Below are positions 15,596 to 23,671 of a DNA stretch of 64,000 nt, piece after piece (position 1 is the first letter of the stretch; the number at the start of each line of letters is the position of its first letter). This DNA comes from an uncultured Eubacteriales bacterium (GTDB taxonomy: Bacteria > Bacillota > Clostridia > Lachnospirales > Bianqueaceae). The notes under the pieces were generated by a model. The model ran no database searches and was not told the DNA's origin. It saw nothing but the letters and a program-made list of their open reading frames with translations. The stretch is from contig OMYN01000010.1 of the NCBI GenBank assembly GCA_900315265.1, forward strand, positions 1-64,000, read 5' to 3'. The position numbers and the translations under genes were made by a program.

Positions 15596-16294
15596 TCAAA
15601 GGTGGAAGAGCTCTTTGTTGACAGTTGCTCTTGAAAGAGTGTTGCCGATCAGCTGGATCAAGGAGACAATGATCAGCAGGACGATCACGCACAGGTTAAC
15701 GACATCCTGGTAGTGCATGTTCTGCCCATAGTTGATGGCAAAAGAGCCAACTCCGCCTGCACCTACCGCACCTGCTGAAGTCGTCAGACCGATCATGGAA
15801 ATTGCGGTAATGGTGATCGCGCGGATCAGGTCCGGGCAAGCCTCGTGCAGGTAAACTCTAAAGACGATGCCTACGGGAGAACTTCCCATGGAACGGGCTG
15901 CTTCGATCTTACCGGGATCCACGTCGGCCAGAGCGCTTTCGGTCTGACGGGTGAAGAAGGGAACGGCTCCGAATACCAGAGGAACGATCGCACCTTTTAC
16001 TCCAATGGAAGTACCTACGATCAACCTGGTCAAAGGGATCAGGAAGATCAGCAAAATGATAAAGGGAATGGATCGGAAGACGTTGGTAATGATCTCGAAG
16101 ATCATATGGACAGGTTTGCTTGGCGTGATGCCTTCCGGTTTGGTAATGGTCAGGATCACTCCGAAAGCACCGCCGATCAGAATGACCAGGATACCGGCGA
16201 TGAAGAACATCTGAAAGGTAGCGGCCAGACTTTCAAGAAAAGTCGACCAGTAATTGGCTACATTAGGAAACCAGGTTGCAAAAGGTTCAGGCAT
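15596..16294 (-). CDS. metI: Methionine ABC transporter permease
   Basis: 232 residues with five membrane helices. Membrane subunit of the MetNIQ importer. Seen: FRSIPFIILLIFLIPLTRLIVGTSIG and the EAA coupling loop around ALADVDPGKIEAARSMGSS, which docks on MetN. Its start overlaps the metN stop by eight bases. Confidence 0.94.
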   Translation of the reverse strand: MPEPFATWFPNVANYWSTFLESLAATFQMFFIAGILVILIGGAFGVILTITKPEGITPSKPVHMIFEIITNVFRSIPFIILLIFLIPLTRLIVGTSIGVKGAIVPLVFGAVPFFTRQTESALADVDPGKIEAARSMGSSPVGIVFRVYLHEACPDLIRAITITAISMIGLTTSAGAVGAGGVGSFAINYGQNMHYQDVVNLCVIVLLIIVSLIQLIGNTLSRATVNKELFHL

Positions 16295-17369
16295 GATCGA
16301 TCACCTCCACGCGGACGCCGCTCTTTTGAATGTAGTCCAAAGCCTGTGAAACATGGTCGGGATCTCCTTCCAGGGTCGCGATGATCCCGCCTAAAGCATC
16401 AGTGCCGATCAGATTCACGTTGGCAAGCACAATGCTGAGGTCTACATCGAATTTGCGCGATACACTGGAAATGAGGGCTTCCCCGACACTGTCGCGGGTA
16501 AAGGTCAGTTTGATCAACTTCTTCCGAGGTGTGTTTTCAAGGCTGACCGTATGATTTTCAACCAGCTTGCCTATGTTGCCCAGACTGGAAGAGGTCTCCA
16601 CAAAGCGGCGGGTGATGGGCTGCTGAGGGGTTGAAAAGATGTCGTATACTTCTCCTTCTTCCACGATCCGGCCGTTTTCCATGACGGCCGCCCGGTCCGC
16701 GATCTCACGGATGACCGCCATTTCATGGGTAATGATGATGATCGTCAGGCCCAATTCTTTATTGAGCTTTTTCAAAAGCTTCAGGATCGATTCGGTAGCG
16801 TCCGGGTCCAGGGCCGAAGTTGCTTCGTCGGAAAGTAGGATCTTGGGTGAATTGGCCAGGGCTCTTGCAATGGCTACCCGCTGTTTTTGCCCGCCAGACA
16901 GCTGACTGGGGTAAGCATCTTTTTTATCCGAAAGATCGACCAACTCAAGAAGTTTCAGAACTTTTTCTTTGATCTCTCCTCGCGAAAGGCCTGTATGTTT
17001 GAGGGGATAAGCGATATTTTCAAATACCGTACTGCGGTCCAAAAGGTTGAAGTGCTGGAAGATCATACCTATGGAACGTCTTAACTTTCTCAGGTCTTTT
17101 TCTGTTACCGGTACGGTTTTTCCGTCTCTTTCCGTTGTCAGCTTCCCGTTCTCGGAAGTTACTTTTCCGAAATCATCAATGCTGATGGATCCGGAATCCG
17201 GTTTTTCAAGGAAATTGATACATCGGACAATGGTGCTTTTTCCGGCACCGGAATACCCCATGATCCCGTAGATGCTGCCGGTCGCGATGGTGAGGGATAC
17301 GTCGTCAAGAGCCCTGACATCACTGTTTTTAAGATGGAAGGTCTTTTTGACGTGCTCGATTTGAATCAT
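16287..17369 (-). CDS. metN: Methionine ABC transporter ATP-binding protein
   Basis: 360 residues. Drives MetI. Seen: Walker A GYSGAGKST near 35-43, Q-loop in GMIFQHFNLLD, signature LSGGQKQRVAIARAL, Walker B ILLSDEATSALDP and switch His in IIITHEM. About residues 270-360 form the NIL domain, which senses cytoplasmic methionine and blocks transport when it is full. An insertion between Walker A and the Q-loop (about residues 65-90) is slightly longer than usual. Upstream is the M20 amidohydrolase gene, 80 bases away. Confidence 0.95.
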   Translation of the reverse strand: MIQIEHVKKTFHLKNSDVRALDDVSLTIATGSIYGIMGYSGAGKSTIVRCINFLEKPDSGSISIDDFGKVTSENGKLTTERDGKTVPVTEKDLRKLRRSIGMIFQHFNLLDRSTVFENIAYPLKHTGLSRGEIKEKVLKLLELVDLSDKKDAYPSQLSGGQKQRVAIARALANSPKILLSDEATSALDPDATESILKLLKKLNKELGLTIIIITHEMAVIREIADRAAVMENGRIVEEGEVYDIFSTPQQPITRRFVETSSSLGNIGKLVENHTVSLENTPRKKLIKLTFTRDSVGEALISSVSRKFDVDLSIVLANVNLIGTDALGGIIATLEGDPDHVSQALDYIQKSGVRVEVIDHA

Positions 17370-17449
17370 GTAATTACCTGGCCTTTTTTATAAGTTTGAT
17401 TTGGGCGGGCAGGCCCCGCTGTTTGCTGCCGTCAATTCGTTGACAGCTT

Positions 17450-18661
17450 TTATACGGGGACATCGCTCTGATGCTCTACCTGGTAAGCGTGGTCCTCTTT
17501 GATCTTCTTTAACAGCTGAGGATCCAGAAAGACATCCAGAGAGGTAAGAGCGATAGCCTTGGCTGCTTTGACCAGTGCTGCAAGAGCTTTGTCGGAAGCG
17601 GCTGCCTTGACCATTTCAATACTGTGGCCGGGGATCTGAGTGTCCGTGATGCTGATACTGGGCTGGATGGTGGGAACTACCTGCGAAATGTTGCCTACGT
17701 CACTGCTTCCGGGAGAAACCTTGTCGGACTGAGGCTCGACGGTGTTTCCTAAAGCCGTGATCTCTTTTTCGTAAACGGCATCCAGAGAGGGGGTCAGCAC
17801 CATGTTTTCGACCAGGTTCTGATAATCTTTCATGCTGCCGGTGCATCCGGTAGCTAAAGCTGCGCCTTGTACGATGTTTTCGACCTTTTTATGCAGGTCG
17901 TTCAGAGTATTGATGTCTGCGGCGCGCAGGTAATATTTGGAAAGGGTGTAATCCGGGATGACGTTGGGAGCCTGGCCTCCGTTGACGATGACGCCGTGAA
18001 TGCGGATGCGGTTGGTCAGCTGCTGGCGCAGGACGGAGATGGCGTTGTATACCAGGATCTGAGCGTCCAGAGCGTTGATCCCGTCCTGGGGATTGCCGGC
18101 TGCATGAGCGGATTTACCGTGGAACTCGATATCTACGGGCTCGCAGGCAAAATTCCGCCCGCTCAGTGAATCCGTGGGCTTTGTTCCCGGATGGACACCG
18201 ATGGCAAAATCTACATCGGAAAGGTAGCCCTTTTTGGCGAAGGATCCTTTGGAGCTTCCGTTCTGGCCGCCTTCCTCACCGGGGGTGCCGTAAACTCTGA
18301 CTTCGCCGCCGATCTGGTCGATCACCTGTTTGAAGGAGGCGCCGGCCAGAGCGGAGGTAGCTCCGTAGATGTTATGGCCGCAACCGTGTCCCAGCCCTCC
18401 CAGAGCGTCATATTCGGCCAGGAAGACGACTACCGGACCCGGCTTTGAACTCTTATAGGAAGCGGCAAATGCGGTGCGGTGACCGGCAGCCGGTTTTTCA
18501 ATGGTGAAGCCCTCTTTTTCAAGTTGAGAGCTCAGGGTATCACAGGCAAAAAACTCAAAGTCGGAAACTTCCGGTTTATCGTGAATAGCCAGTGCGATCT
18601 TCTGATATACCTCCGCGTTATTATCTGCGTAATCAATAATCGTTTTTCTTAGATCAGACAT
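17450..18661 (-). CDS. M20D-type amidohydrolase / aminoacylase-like peptidase
   Basis: 403 residues from ATG 18661, six bases after GGAGG. A zinc-dependent amidohydrolase related to p-aminobenzoyl-glutamate hydrolase and aminoacylases. Seen: AEYDALGGLGHGCGHN (metal His), GTPGEEGGQNGSSKG (catalytic Glu), AIGVHPG, and the lid-domain EFHGKSAHAAGNPQDGINALDA. Being first in a unit with metNIQ suggests the substrate releases methionine or a related sulfur amino acid, for example an N-acyl or dipeptide form (inference). Other M20D activities cannot be excluded. Confidence 0.85.
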   Translation of the reverse strand: MSDLRKTIIDYADNNAEVYQKIALAIHDKPEVSDFEFFACDTLSSQLEKEGFTIEKPAAGHRTAFAASYKSSKPGPVVVFLAEYDALGGLGHGCGHNIYGATSALAGASFKQVIDQIGGEVRVYGTPGEEGGQNGSSKGSFAKKGYLSDVDFAIGVHPGTKPTDSLSGRNFACEPVDIEFHGKSAHAAGNPQDGINALDAQILVYNAISVLRQQLTNRIRIHGVIVNGGQAPNVIPDYTLSKYYLRAADINTLNDLHKKVENIVQGAALATGCTGSMKDYQNLVENMVLTPSLDAVYEKEITALGNTVEPQSDKVSPGSSDVGNISQVVPTIQPSISITDTQIPGHSIEMVKAAASDKALAALVKAAKAIALTSLDVFLDPQLLKKIKEDHAYQVEHQSDVPV

Positions 18662-18684
18662 GGGAACCTCCAAATTCCGGGACA

Positions 18685-18702
18685 ACGATCCGCTCGGATC
18701 GT
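18685..18702 (-). promoter_or_regulatory. Perfect inverted repeat in the M20-metNIQ leader
   Basis: ACGATCCG and CGGATCGT separated by two bases, lying between the presumed start of transcription and the ribosome site. It could be an operator or an RNA hairpin. No S-box (SAM riboswitch) pattern is visible in the 300-base leader. Confidence 0.45.
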
Positions 18703-18906
18703 GTGATTTTCTAAGCAAGACATCCTTGACTTGAGGATTGACGTTATCATAACAAATGTATCAAAGTTTGTATAATGCTAAAAATATATGGTAAGTTATA
18801 GCATCAGGCTATATAATCATAAATAATATAATTTTAATATTAATACAGGCTATTAAACTTTATAGGTTAAAGCTATAGGGGAAACGTCTGTAAAATGTTT
18901 GAATTA
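18703..18906. other. AT-rich intergenic region
   Basis: Very AT-rich stretch between the M20-metNIQ unit and the terminator of the M19 gene. It should hold the promoter of the M20-metNIQ unit on the minus strand, for example a TATGAT word near 18745, but no convincing -35/-10 pair was found. No open frame is supported. Confidence 0.4.
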
Positions 18907-18948
18907 TAAAAAGCGAACCGGTCATCCTTGACAGATCCCGGTCCGCTT
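18907..18948 (-). terminator. Terminator of the M19 dipeptidase gene
   Basis: On the minus strand AAGCGGACCGG pairs with CCGGTTCGCTT, followed by TTT. Confidence 0.8.
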
Positions 18949-19007
18949 GCGTCACTTAGTATATTGCGTATTCTATTTTCGATTTGCCTTGGCACTTAAT
19001 AGCTGTT

Positions 19008-20042
19008 TCAGTCCAGTATATCTTTGATGACGCGCCCGGCGTTTTCGTGGGCGATCTTCTCGATCTGTCCCCATTTCCAGCCCCGCTTTTCCAGCTCTTC
19101 AAAGATCTTGTGCATGTCCAGAGGGCTGGCGACATCGCAGATGCTGTCGAAGCCGTCAAAATCAGAACCGAGCCCGACCGAATCGATGCCGGCAGTGTTG
19201 ACGGCGTGTTCGATATGATCGCAGATGTCCTCGACCCGGCTGTATTCGTCTTTGACAGATCGCCCGCAGAAATAGGAAAAGAAGTTGATGCCGATAAATC
19301 CGCCCTTTTCGGCCAGACGGCGCAGCATGGGGTCGGTCAGGTTACGGCGGTGAGGGTTCAGCGCCCGGCAGCAGGAATGGCTGGCGACGAAAGGTTTGGA
19401 GCTGACATCGGCCACGTCCCAGAATCCTCTGTCCGAAAGGTGAGAAACGTCCACGATCATTCCCAGTTCATTCATGCGCTGTACAACGTCTTTGCCCAGG
19501 GGAGTCAATCCCTTTTCCATGTCAAGCGGATCGTCGGAAGAGGGATTGCCCAGACAATTGGAATGGTTCCAGGTCAGGGTGATCAAACGGTAGCCCAGTT
19601 GGTAATACTGATCCAAAAGGTCCAGTGACTTGACCATGCGGCCGTCTTCAAAGGTCAGAAATAAGCTGATCAGACCCTTGGCTTTGTTGGATATCAGATC
19701 TTCATAGCTTTTGGCGAAAGCGATCTTATCCGGGTATTTTTTGACGGCATCCGTCAGCCCGTCGTATAAATGGCTCCGGTAGCTTTCGTCGGATTGAGTC
19801 ATGTGATTTTCCGGGGGCAGAAAAGTGGAGAAAAACTGAGCCTCGCAGCCGCCTTCCGCAAGGCGCCTTATGTCGACCATGCCCTGGGGAAAGTCCCACA
19901 GGTCAGGTTTAAGACCGGCCCGCGGGCCTTCTTTGGGTCCTTCGGGACCATCGGAGAACATCATTAAGGTGTCCGCGTGAAAATCTATATAGGGGTGAAA
20001 GGCAGGATCCCTCAATACCGGGGCAGCTTCAACAAGACTCAT
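19008..20042 (-). CDS. Membrane-dipeptidase-type (M19) dipeptidase
   Basis: 344 residues. Zinc dipeptidase of the renal dipeptidase family; bacterial members are usually cytoplasmic. Seen: YIDFHADTLM (first metal His and Asp), LTFEDGRMV with the bridging Glu, LTWNHSN, VDVSHLSDRGFWDV (metal His), ASHSCCRALNPHRRNLTD and GLGSDFDGFD near the end. No signal peptide. Start ATG after AAAAGGAG. Monocistronic, with its own promoter and terminator. With pepT and the M20 and M42 peptidases it points to peptide use. Confidence 0.93.
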   Translation of the reverse strand: MSLVEAAPVLRDPAFHPYIDFHADTLMMFSDGPEGPKEGPRAGLKPDLWDFPQGMVDIRRLAEGGCEAQFFSTFLPPENHMTQSDESYRSHLYDGLTDAVKKYPDKIAFAKSYEDLISNKAKGLISLFLTFEDGRMVKSLDLLDQYYQLGYRLITLTWNHSNCLGNPSSDDPLDMEKGLTPLGKDVVQRMNELGMIVDVSHLSDRGFWDVADVSSKPFVASHSCCRALNPHRRNLTDPMLRRLAEKGGFIGINFFSYFCGRSVKDEYSRVEDICDHIEHAVNTAGIDSVGLGSDFDGFDSICDVASPLDMHKIFEELEKRGWKWGQIEKIAHENAGRVIKDILD

Positions 20043-20105
20043 GAAAGACTCCTTTTCTGAAAGCTGCGATCAGACGCAGTCAGATAGATTGATAATAATA
20101 CAATA

Positions 20106-20134
20106 ATTATAATGAGCTTATAAAAGGACGTCAA
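20106..20134 (-). promoter_or_regulatory. Promoter of the M19 dipeptidase gene
   Basis: On the minus strand TTGACG, a 17-base spacer and TATAAT, about 60 bases before the ATG. Confidence 0.85.
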
Positions 20135-20187
20135 TTGAAACAAAGTTTTGACTTCCGGGCAGGGAACTGTCTTCGGAAGGCTTTTTA

Positions 20188-21183
20188 TTATTGTAACCGC
20201 TTGTATTTCTGGTTTTTGCTTCTCGGATGTTCCGGATCGGTCATTTGTATTTTCCCGGTTTCAATAGCCGGATGCAGGTAATTTCCCTGAAGCCCTCTTC
20301 GTGATTTTAAATGCAGCAACTGCATAAGTTCCATGGCCGTATATTCCCGTCGGTCTTCCATTAAGCTTAGAAGCCGTGCAGTTCTTGCAAGCTGGTCATT
20401 TCCCGTTAATGACTCTTCTGACAGCATATGCATGAGGATCTCGTCGATCCTTTGCAGCATGAAAAGAATGAATACGTCTGAATTTCCGTTTTTATGGCAT
20501 TCTGATATTGCTTGATAATATCCATCCTGAAAGTTTTGGATCTGACTTTCCAGCGGTATATACTGAAAGATATCTTTCCACCGATATAAGAGAGATGTCT
20601 GCCAAAGCCTTGCCATTCTCCCATTGCCGTCAGAAAAAGGATGGATAAAAACGAACTCATAATGAAATACGGATGACAGGATAAGAGGATGTATTTTACC
20701 TTTATTTTCCTTCATCCAGGTAAACAACTGCCGCATCAGTTCCGGAACCATATCCGGAGGCGGTGCCATGAAGACACAGACATCTCCGTTAAAGACGCCC
20801 TCGTTCCCATGACGGTAATTCCCGCTATCTGCGATTATCTGATCCATCATGATCTTGTGGGTATGGAGAAGATCGGATTCTTTATACGGATCTATGGCTG
20901 GGATCTGCTCATATGCTTTATAGGCGTTCTGCACTTCCCGTATCTCTTTTTCCGGACCTATGACCGGATTCCCGTCAATAACGGCACGAGTTTCTTCCAA
21001 AGTAAGAGAATTTGCCTCGATTGCCAGTGACGAATGAATGGAGCGGATGCGGTAGTCTCTTTTAAGATGTGGTTTTGTATTCAGAGCGTTCCTTTCAGCG
21101 ATCCTTCCTATATTTTCCGAAATTCTGCTGACCAGCATCAGCATCTCGTTGTTGACGGTAAATGGCGGTTGATAGTTGTCCAT
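20188..21183 (-). CDS. Fic-domain protein (AMPylase family)
   Basis: 331 residues. Fic proteins transfer AMP or another nucleotide part to target hydroxyls. The catalytic motif HPFSDGNGRMAR (His to Arg, about residues 176-187) is complete. The N-terminal SSLAIEANSLT, near residue 50, fits the inhibitory-helix region of class II proteins, with the Glu that blocks ATP binding. A C-terminal winged-helix-like part (about 265-331) follows. It is a single gene with no small antitoxin beside it, as expected when the inhibitory helix is in the same chain. Target unknown. Confidence 0.92.
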   Translation of the reverse strand: MDNYQPPFTVNNEMLMLVSRISENIGRIAERNALNTKPHLKRDYRIRSIHSSLAIEANSLTLEETRAVIDGNPVIGPEKEIREVQNAYKAYEQIPAIDPYKESDLLHTHKIMMDQIIADSGNYRHGNEGVFNGDVCVFMAPPPDMVPELMRQLFTWMKENKGKIHPLILSSVFHYEFVFIHPFSDGNGRMARLWQTSLLYRWKDIFQYIPLESQIQNFQDGYYQAISECHKNGNSDVFILFMLQRIDEILMHMLSEESLTGNDQLARTARLLSLMEDRREYTAMELMQLLHLKSRRGLQGNYLHPAIETGKIQMTDPEHPRSKNQKYKRLQ

Positions 21184-21201
21184 AGATTTCTCCTTTTTAT
21201 A

Positions 21202-21230
21202 ATTATATCATCTTCATAGGCATTTTCATA
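21202..21230 (-). promoter_or_regulatory. Possible promoter of the fic gene
   Basis: On the minus strand TATAAT with a weak -35 (TATGAA) 17 bases upstream. The -35 word is part of the 12-base tandem repeat at 21213-21248. Confidence 0.45.
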
Positions 21231-21248
21231 GGCATTTTCATAGGTATT
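21213..21248 (+). repeat. Three tandem 12-base repeats
   Basis: TTCATAGGCATT twice and TTCATAGGTATT once, end to end, in the gap between fic and the esterase gene. It overlaps the spacer and -35 of the presumed fic promoter. Such arrays can gain or lose units by slippage. Confidence 0.9.
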
Positions 21249-21328
21249 TCCTGCCGCAAGTAACGGAATAAGACCGATGAAATAAAGCGAATTATAGCGT
21301 ATAATTTAAGTAGAGAAAGGAGAAGACG

Positions 21329-22057
21329 ATGAAGGAATTTGCGAAAGATTCTTACCGGGTCCGCTGGTACGGCCATGGGACGGGAGCCAAAGCCAATCCG
21401 GGCTGCGCGGCTGTCGTTCTTTGTTACGATGGGGAATATGCCGAACGGGTCAGCAAATATTTGTCCCCTATTTGTACGACTTTGTGCGTATATGCCGTTT
21501 CGACTGCAGAAGAAGTTGGGGACGATAGGGAAGAAGTGCCGGACGAAATCGACTTTTCTCCTTTTGCAGCACCTTCTCTTCGCAGAGAAGGCGACATAGC
21601 AGGAGGCGGCCGCTTGTTCCTGGAAGATATTACATCCACTGTGCTGCCCCAGGCAGAGCAGTTTTTCGGACTGTCATTATCCTACCGGATGCTGGTCGGC
21701 TATTCCATGGCTGGTCTATTGGCTTTGTACGGGCTTTACCAGTCGGATTATTTTCAGGCTGCGGCGACGGTGAGCGGATCACTGTGGCTGGAAGGATGGT
21801 CGGATTTTATCAGAGAGCATTCGTTTAAAACCAGGCAGCCGGATATTTATTTGTCGGTTGGAGCCAAGGAGAAGAGGACGGCAAATCCGCGGATGCAGCG
21901 GGTCGAGGAAGCAACCAGGGATACCTATCAGTATTATTTGTACGATGATGAGGTCAAAAGTGTGGTTTTTGAACTCAATCCCGGGGGACATGGGGCAGAC
22001 GATGCCGACCGGATCCGCAAGGCGGTCAAGTCGCTTTTATCGCAGCACCGGGAATGA
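21329..22057 (+). CDS. Alpha/beta-hydrolase (esterase-like)
   Basis: 242 residues. Serine hydrolase fold of the esterase D / enterochelin esterase type: nucleophile in GYSMAGLLALYGL near residue 131, SGSLWLEGW after it, and a C-terminal His in PGGHGAD. No signal peptide, so cytoplasmic. Start ATG behind AAAGGAG with a TATAAT word about 30 bases upstream. Substrate not predictable; neighbours give no clue. Confidence 0.8.
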   Translation: MKEFAKDSYRVRWYGHGTGAKANPGCAAVVLCYDGEYAERVSKYLSPICTTLCVYAVSTAEEVGDDREEVPDEIDFSPFAAPSLRREGDIAGGGRLFLEDITSTVLPQAEQFFGLSLSYRMLVGYSMAGLLALYGLYQSDYFQAAATVSGSLWLEGWSDFIREHSFKTRQPDIYLSVGAKEKRTANPRMQRVEEATRDTYQYYLYDDEVKSVVFELNPGGHGADDADRIRKAVKSLLSQHRE

Positions 22058-22126
22058 CGGGGAGCTGGCGGAAGCATCGACCACTTCCCGCAACAGGGGC
22101 AATTTCGAAAAAAATGAAATTGATGG

Positions 22127-22155
22127 TTGACAGAAAAATTCCTTAATGGTAGAAT
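22127..22155 (+). promoter_or_regulatory. Promoter of tRNA-Leu
   Basis: Consensus-like TTGACA, a 17-base spacer and TAGAAT, 33 bases before the tRNA. Confidence 0.88.
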
Positions 22156-22188
22156 AACACTTGTCCTTGACGAAAAGGACTGCCGGAT

Positions 22189-22273
22189 GCGGATGTGGCG
22201 GAACTGGCAGACGCGCAAGATTCAGGTTCTTGTGATCGATAAGGTCATGGGGGTTCGATTCCCTTCATCCGCA
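22189..22273 (+). tRNA. tRNA-Leu (CAG)
   Basis: 85-base class II tRNA. Acceptor GCGGATG pairs with CATCCGC, the anticodon loop is TTCAGGT (anticodon CAG), and there is a long variable arm and a GGTTCGATTCC T loop. CCA is not encoded. Confidence 0.95.
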
Positions 22274-22279
22274 CTAGAT

Positions 22280-22311
22280 AAGCTGTGAAGCAGATGCTTC
22301 ACAGCTTTTTT
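22280..22311 (+). terminator. Terminator of tRNA-Leu
   Basis: AAGCTGTGAAGC pairs with GCTTCACAGCTT, then T residues. Confidence 0.9.
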
Positions 22312-22320
22312 CGTGTTGAT

Positions 22321-22350
22321 TTGACAAAGATTACCGGGCCGCTTTACAAT
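22321..22350 (+). promoter_or_regulatory. Promoter of the gene at 22426
   Basis: TTGACA, an 18-base spacer and TACAAT, about 75 bases before the start codon. Confidence 0.75.
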
Positions 22351-22425
22351 AGAAAGACCTTTTAATGCAGGCAGCAGTAAATCAGTCATCCCTTACAAAT
22401 CTACATATTATCTTAGGAGAACATC

Positions 22426-23628
22426 ATGACGCTGCAGGATTATGCCAGGGGCCTTGGAGAACGCGGCCTTTTGATCGTAAAAGATAGGGCTTTCGGCCAG
22501 ATGAACGGATATCCTTATTTTATTTATCCCAACTGGCGCGGTTCGGTCATTCATTCATTGGCGGCCGTGTTCCACTTCAGCCAGAATGTCCGTCCCCGGT
22601 ACCTGAAAAATCAAGTTCCGGATACAAAGTTGACTTCGGGGACCAATCCCGGCACTCTGACCATGACGGTCAAGGTCGATAAACTTGACGACGGAAAAGA
22701 CAGCCTGAACCGCTTCTTTCAGAAGATGGGGGAGTTTACCGATGCCGCCCATAAGATGGGGCTGACTGCCCCCGGCAAATGTCCCATCTGCAAGCAGGGA
22801 AACTGCGATTCACTTGCCTTGTTCCCCCAGGGCTATGTTCCCACTCACCGCGCCTGCGTGGAGCAGAGCAATTTTGACCGGATCCGGGACGCTGCCGACA
22901 ACAGCGAACACGGCAATCACGGATTAGGCATCCTGGGCGCCTTTCTGGGGGCCATGCTGGGCTGCCTTCTGGTATTTCTGATAGCTATGTTCAGCGGAAA
23001 CATCTATGCTGTCCTTTATGTTGTTATTCCTCTGGCCTCCTATTACGGCTATAAACTTTTTAAAGGCAGGATGGATAAGACGGCTCTGACCAGTGTCCTT
23101 ATTTTTTCGATCTTGTCCTTGTTCGCCTTTGAATTCGCTAACTTTGCCGTCGTATGGCACCGGCAGATCGGAGAATGGCTGTCACCGGCAGGACTTTTCA
23201 GCCGTTACTTCCAGATCATGTCCGGCAGCGCTATGCTGTCAGATATGGCCATGCCGGCCCTGTTCCTGTTTTTCGGCATCCTGCTAGACTGGAACACGAT
23301 AAAAAGCTCAAACAAAACGTATGTCCAAAACGCTGAAAATCAGCTGCAGACGCTGATGGTCCTGGATCCTCAGGCGCCGGCTGTGCCGGGATCGGAAGTT
23401 GAAAAGGCATCCCGGAACGCGGCGGCTGTGGAAGGTAGGGACAGCCTAGAACGTTTTGGCTCAGCAGGAGAAGGAGAGGTCCTTGGCGACGATATAGCCC
23501 GTCAGAGCGGCAAGCAGTCCTTCAGCGAAGCCCTCAAAGAATACCAGCAGCAGAAAAGCCAGGAAGACTCCCGCAGAAAAGAACCGCCAGAGAATCCGCA
23601 AAACAATGACACATTTGATGTAAAATAA
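22426..23628 (+). CDS. Uncharacterised membrane protein with a cysteine motif
   Basis: 400 residues, family not recognised. The first 115 residues are soluble and lack known motifs. Residues about 118-145 carry a Cys/His set (CPICKQGNC ... HRAC) that could bind zinc. Four hydrophobic helices follow: LGILGAFLGAMLGCLLVFLI, then IYAVLYVVIPLASYYGY, TSVLIFSILSLFAFEFANF and MPALFLFFGILL. The last 100 residues are hydrophilic and rich in Gln, Glu and Ser, probably disordered. The next gene, 43 bases on, codes for another zinc-ribbon membrane protein, so the two may act together. Start after CTTAGGAG. Confidence 0.75.
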   Translation: MTLQDYARGLGERGLLIVKDRAFGQMNGYPYFIYPNWRGSVIHSLAAVFHFSQNVRPRYLKNQVPDTKLTSGTNPGTLTMTVKVDKLDDGKDSLNRFFQKMGEFTDAAHKMGLTAPGKCPICKQGNCDSLALFPQGYVPTHRACVEQSNFDRIRDAADNSEHGNHGLGILGAFLGAMLGCLLVFLIAMFSGNIYAVLYVVIPLASYYGYKLFKGRMDKTALTSVLIFSILSLFAFEFANFAVVWHRQIGEWLSPAGLFSRYFQIMSGSAMLSDMAMPALFLFFGILLDWNTIKSSNKTYVQNAENQLQTLMVLDPQAPAVPGSEVEKASRNAAAVEGRDSLERFGSAGEGEVLGDDIARQSGKQSFSEALKEYQQQKSQEDSRRKEPPENPQNNDTFDVK

Positions 23629-23671
23629 GATATAATATAACCTATATTTACCGAAGAAAGGATCCTATCCT

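Noticed and set aside
18662-18906. SAM (S-box) riboswitch before the M20-metNIQ unit
   Set aside because: No S-box core sequence or terminator pair is visible on the minus strand; only a simple 18-base inverted repeat is seen.
20139-20180. CTTCCG/CGGAAG hairpin with TTTTTATT on the plus strand, as a terminator
   Set aside because: No plus-strand gene leads into it, and on the minus strand (end of fic) the trailing T-run is poor. It may still stop fic transcripts weakly.
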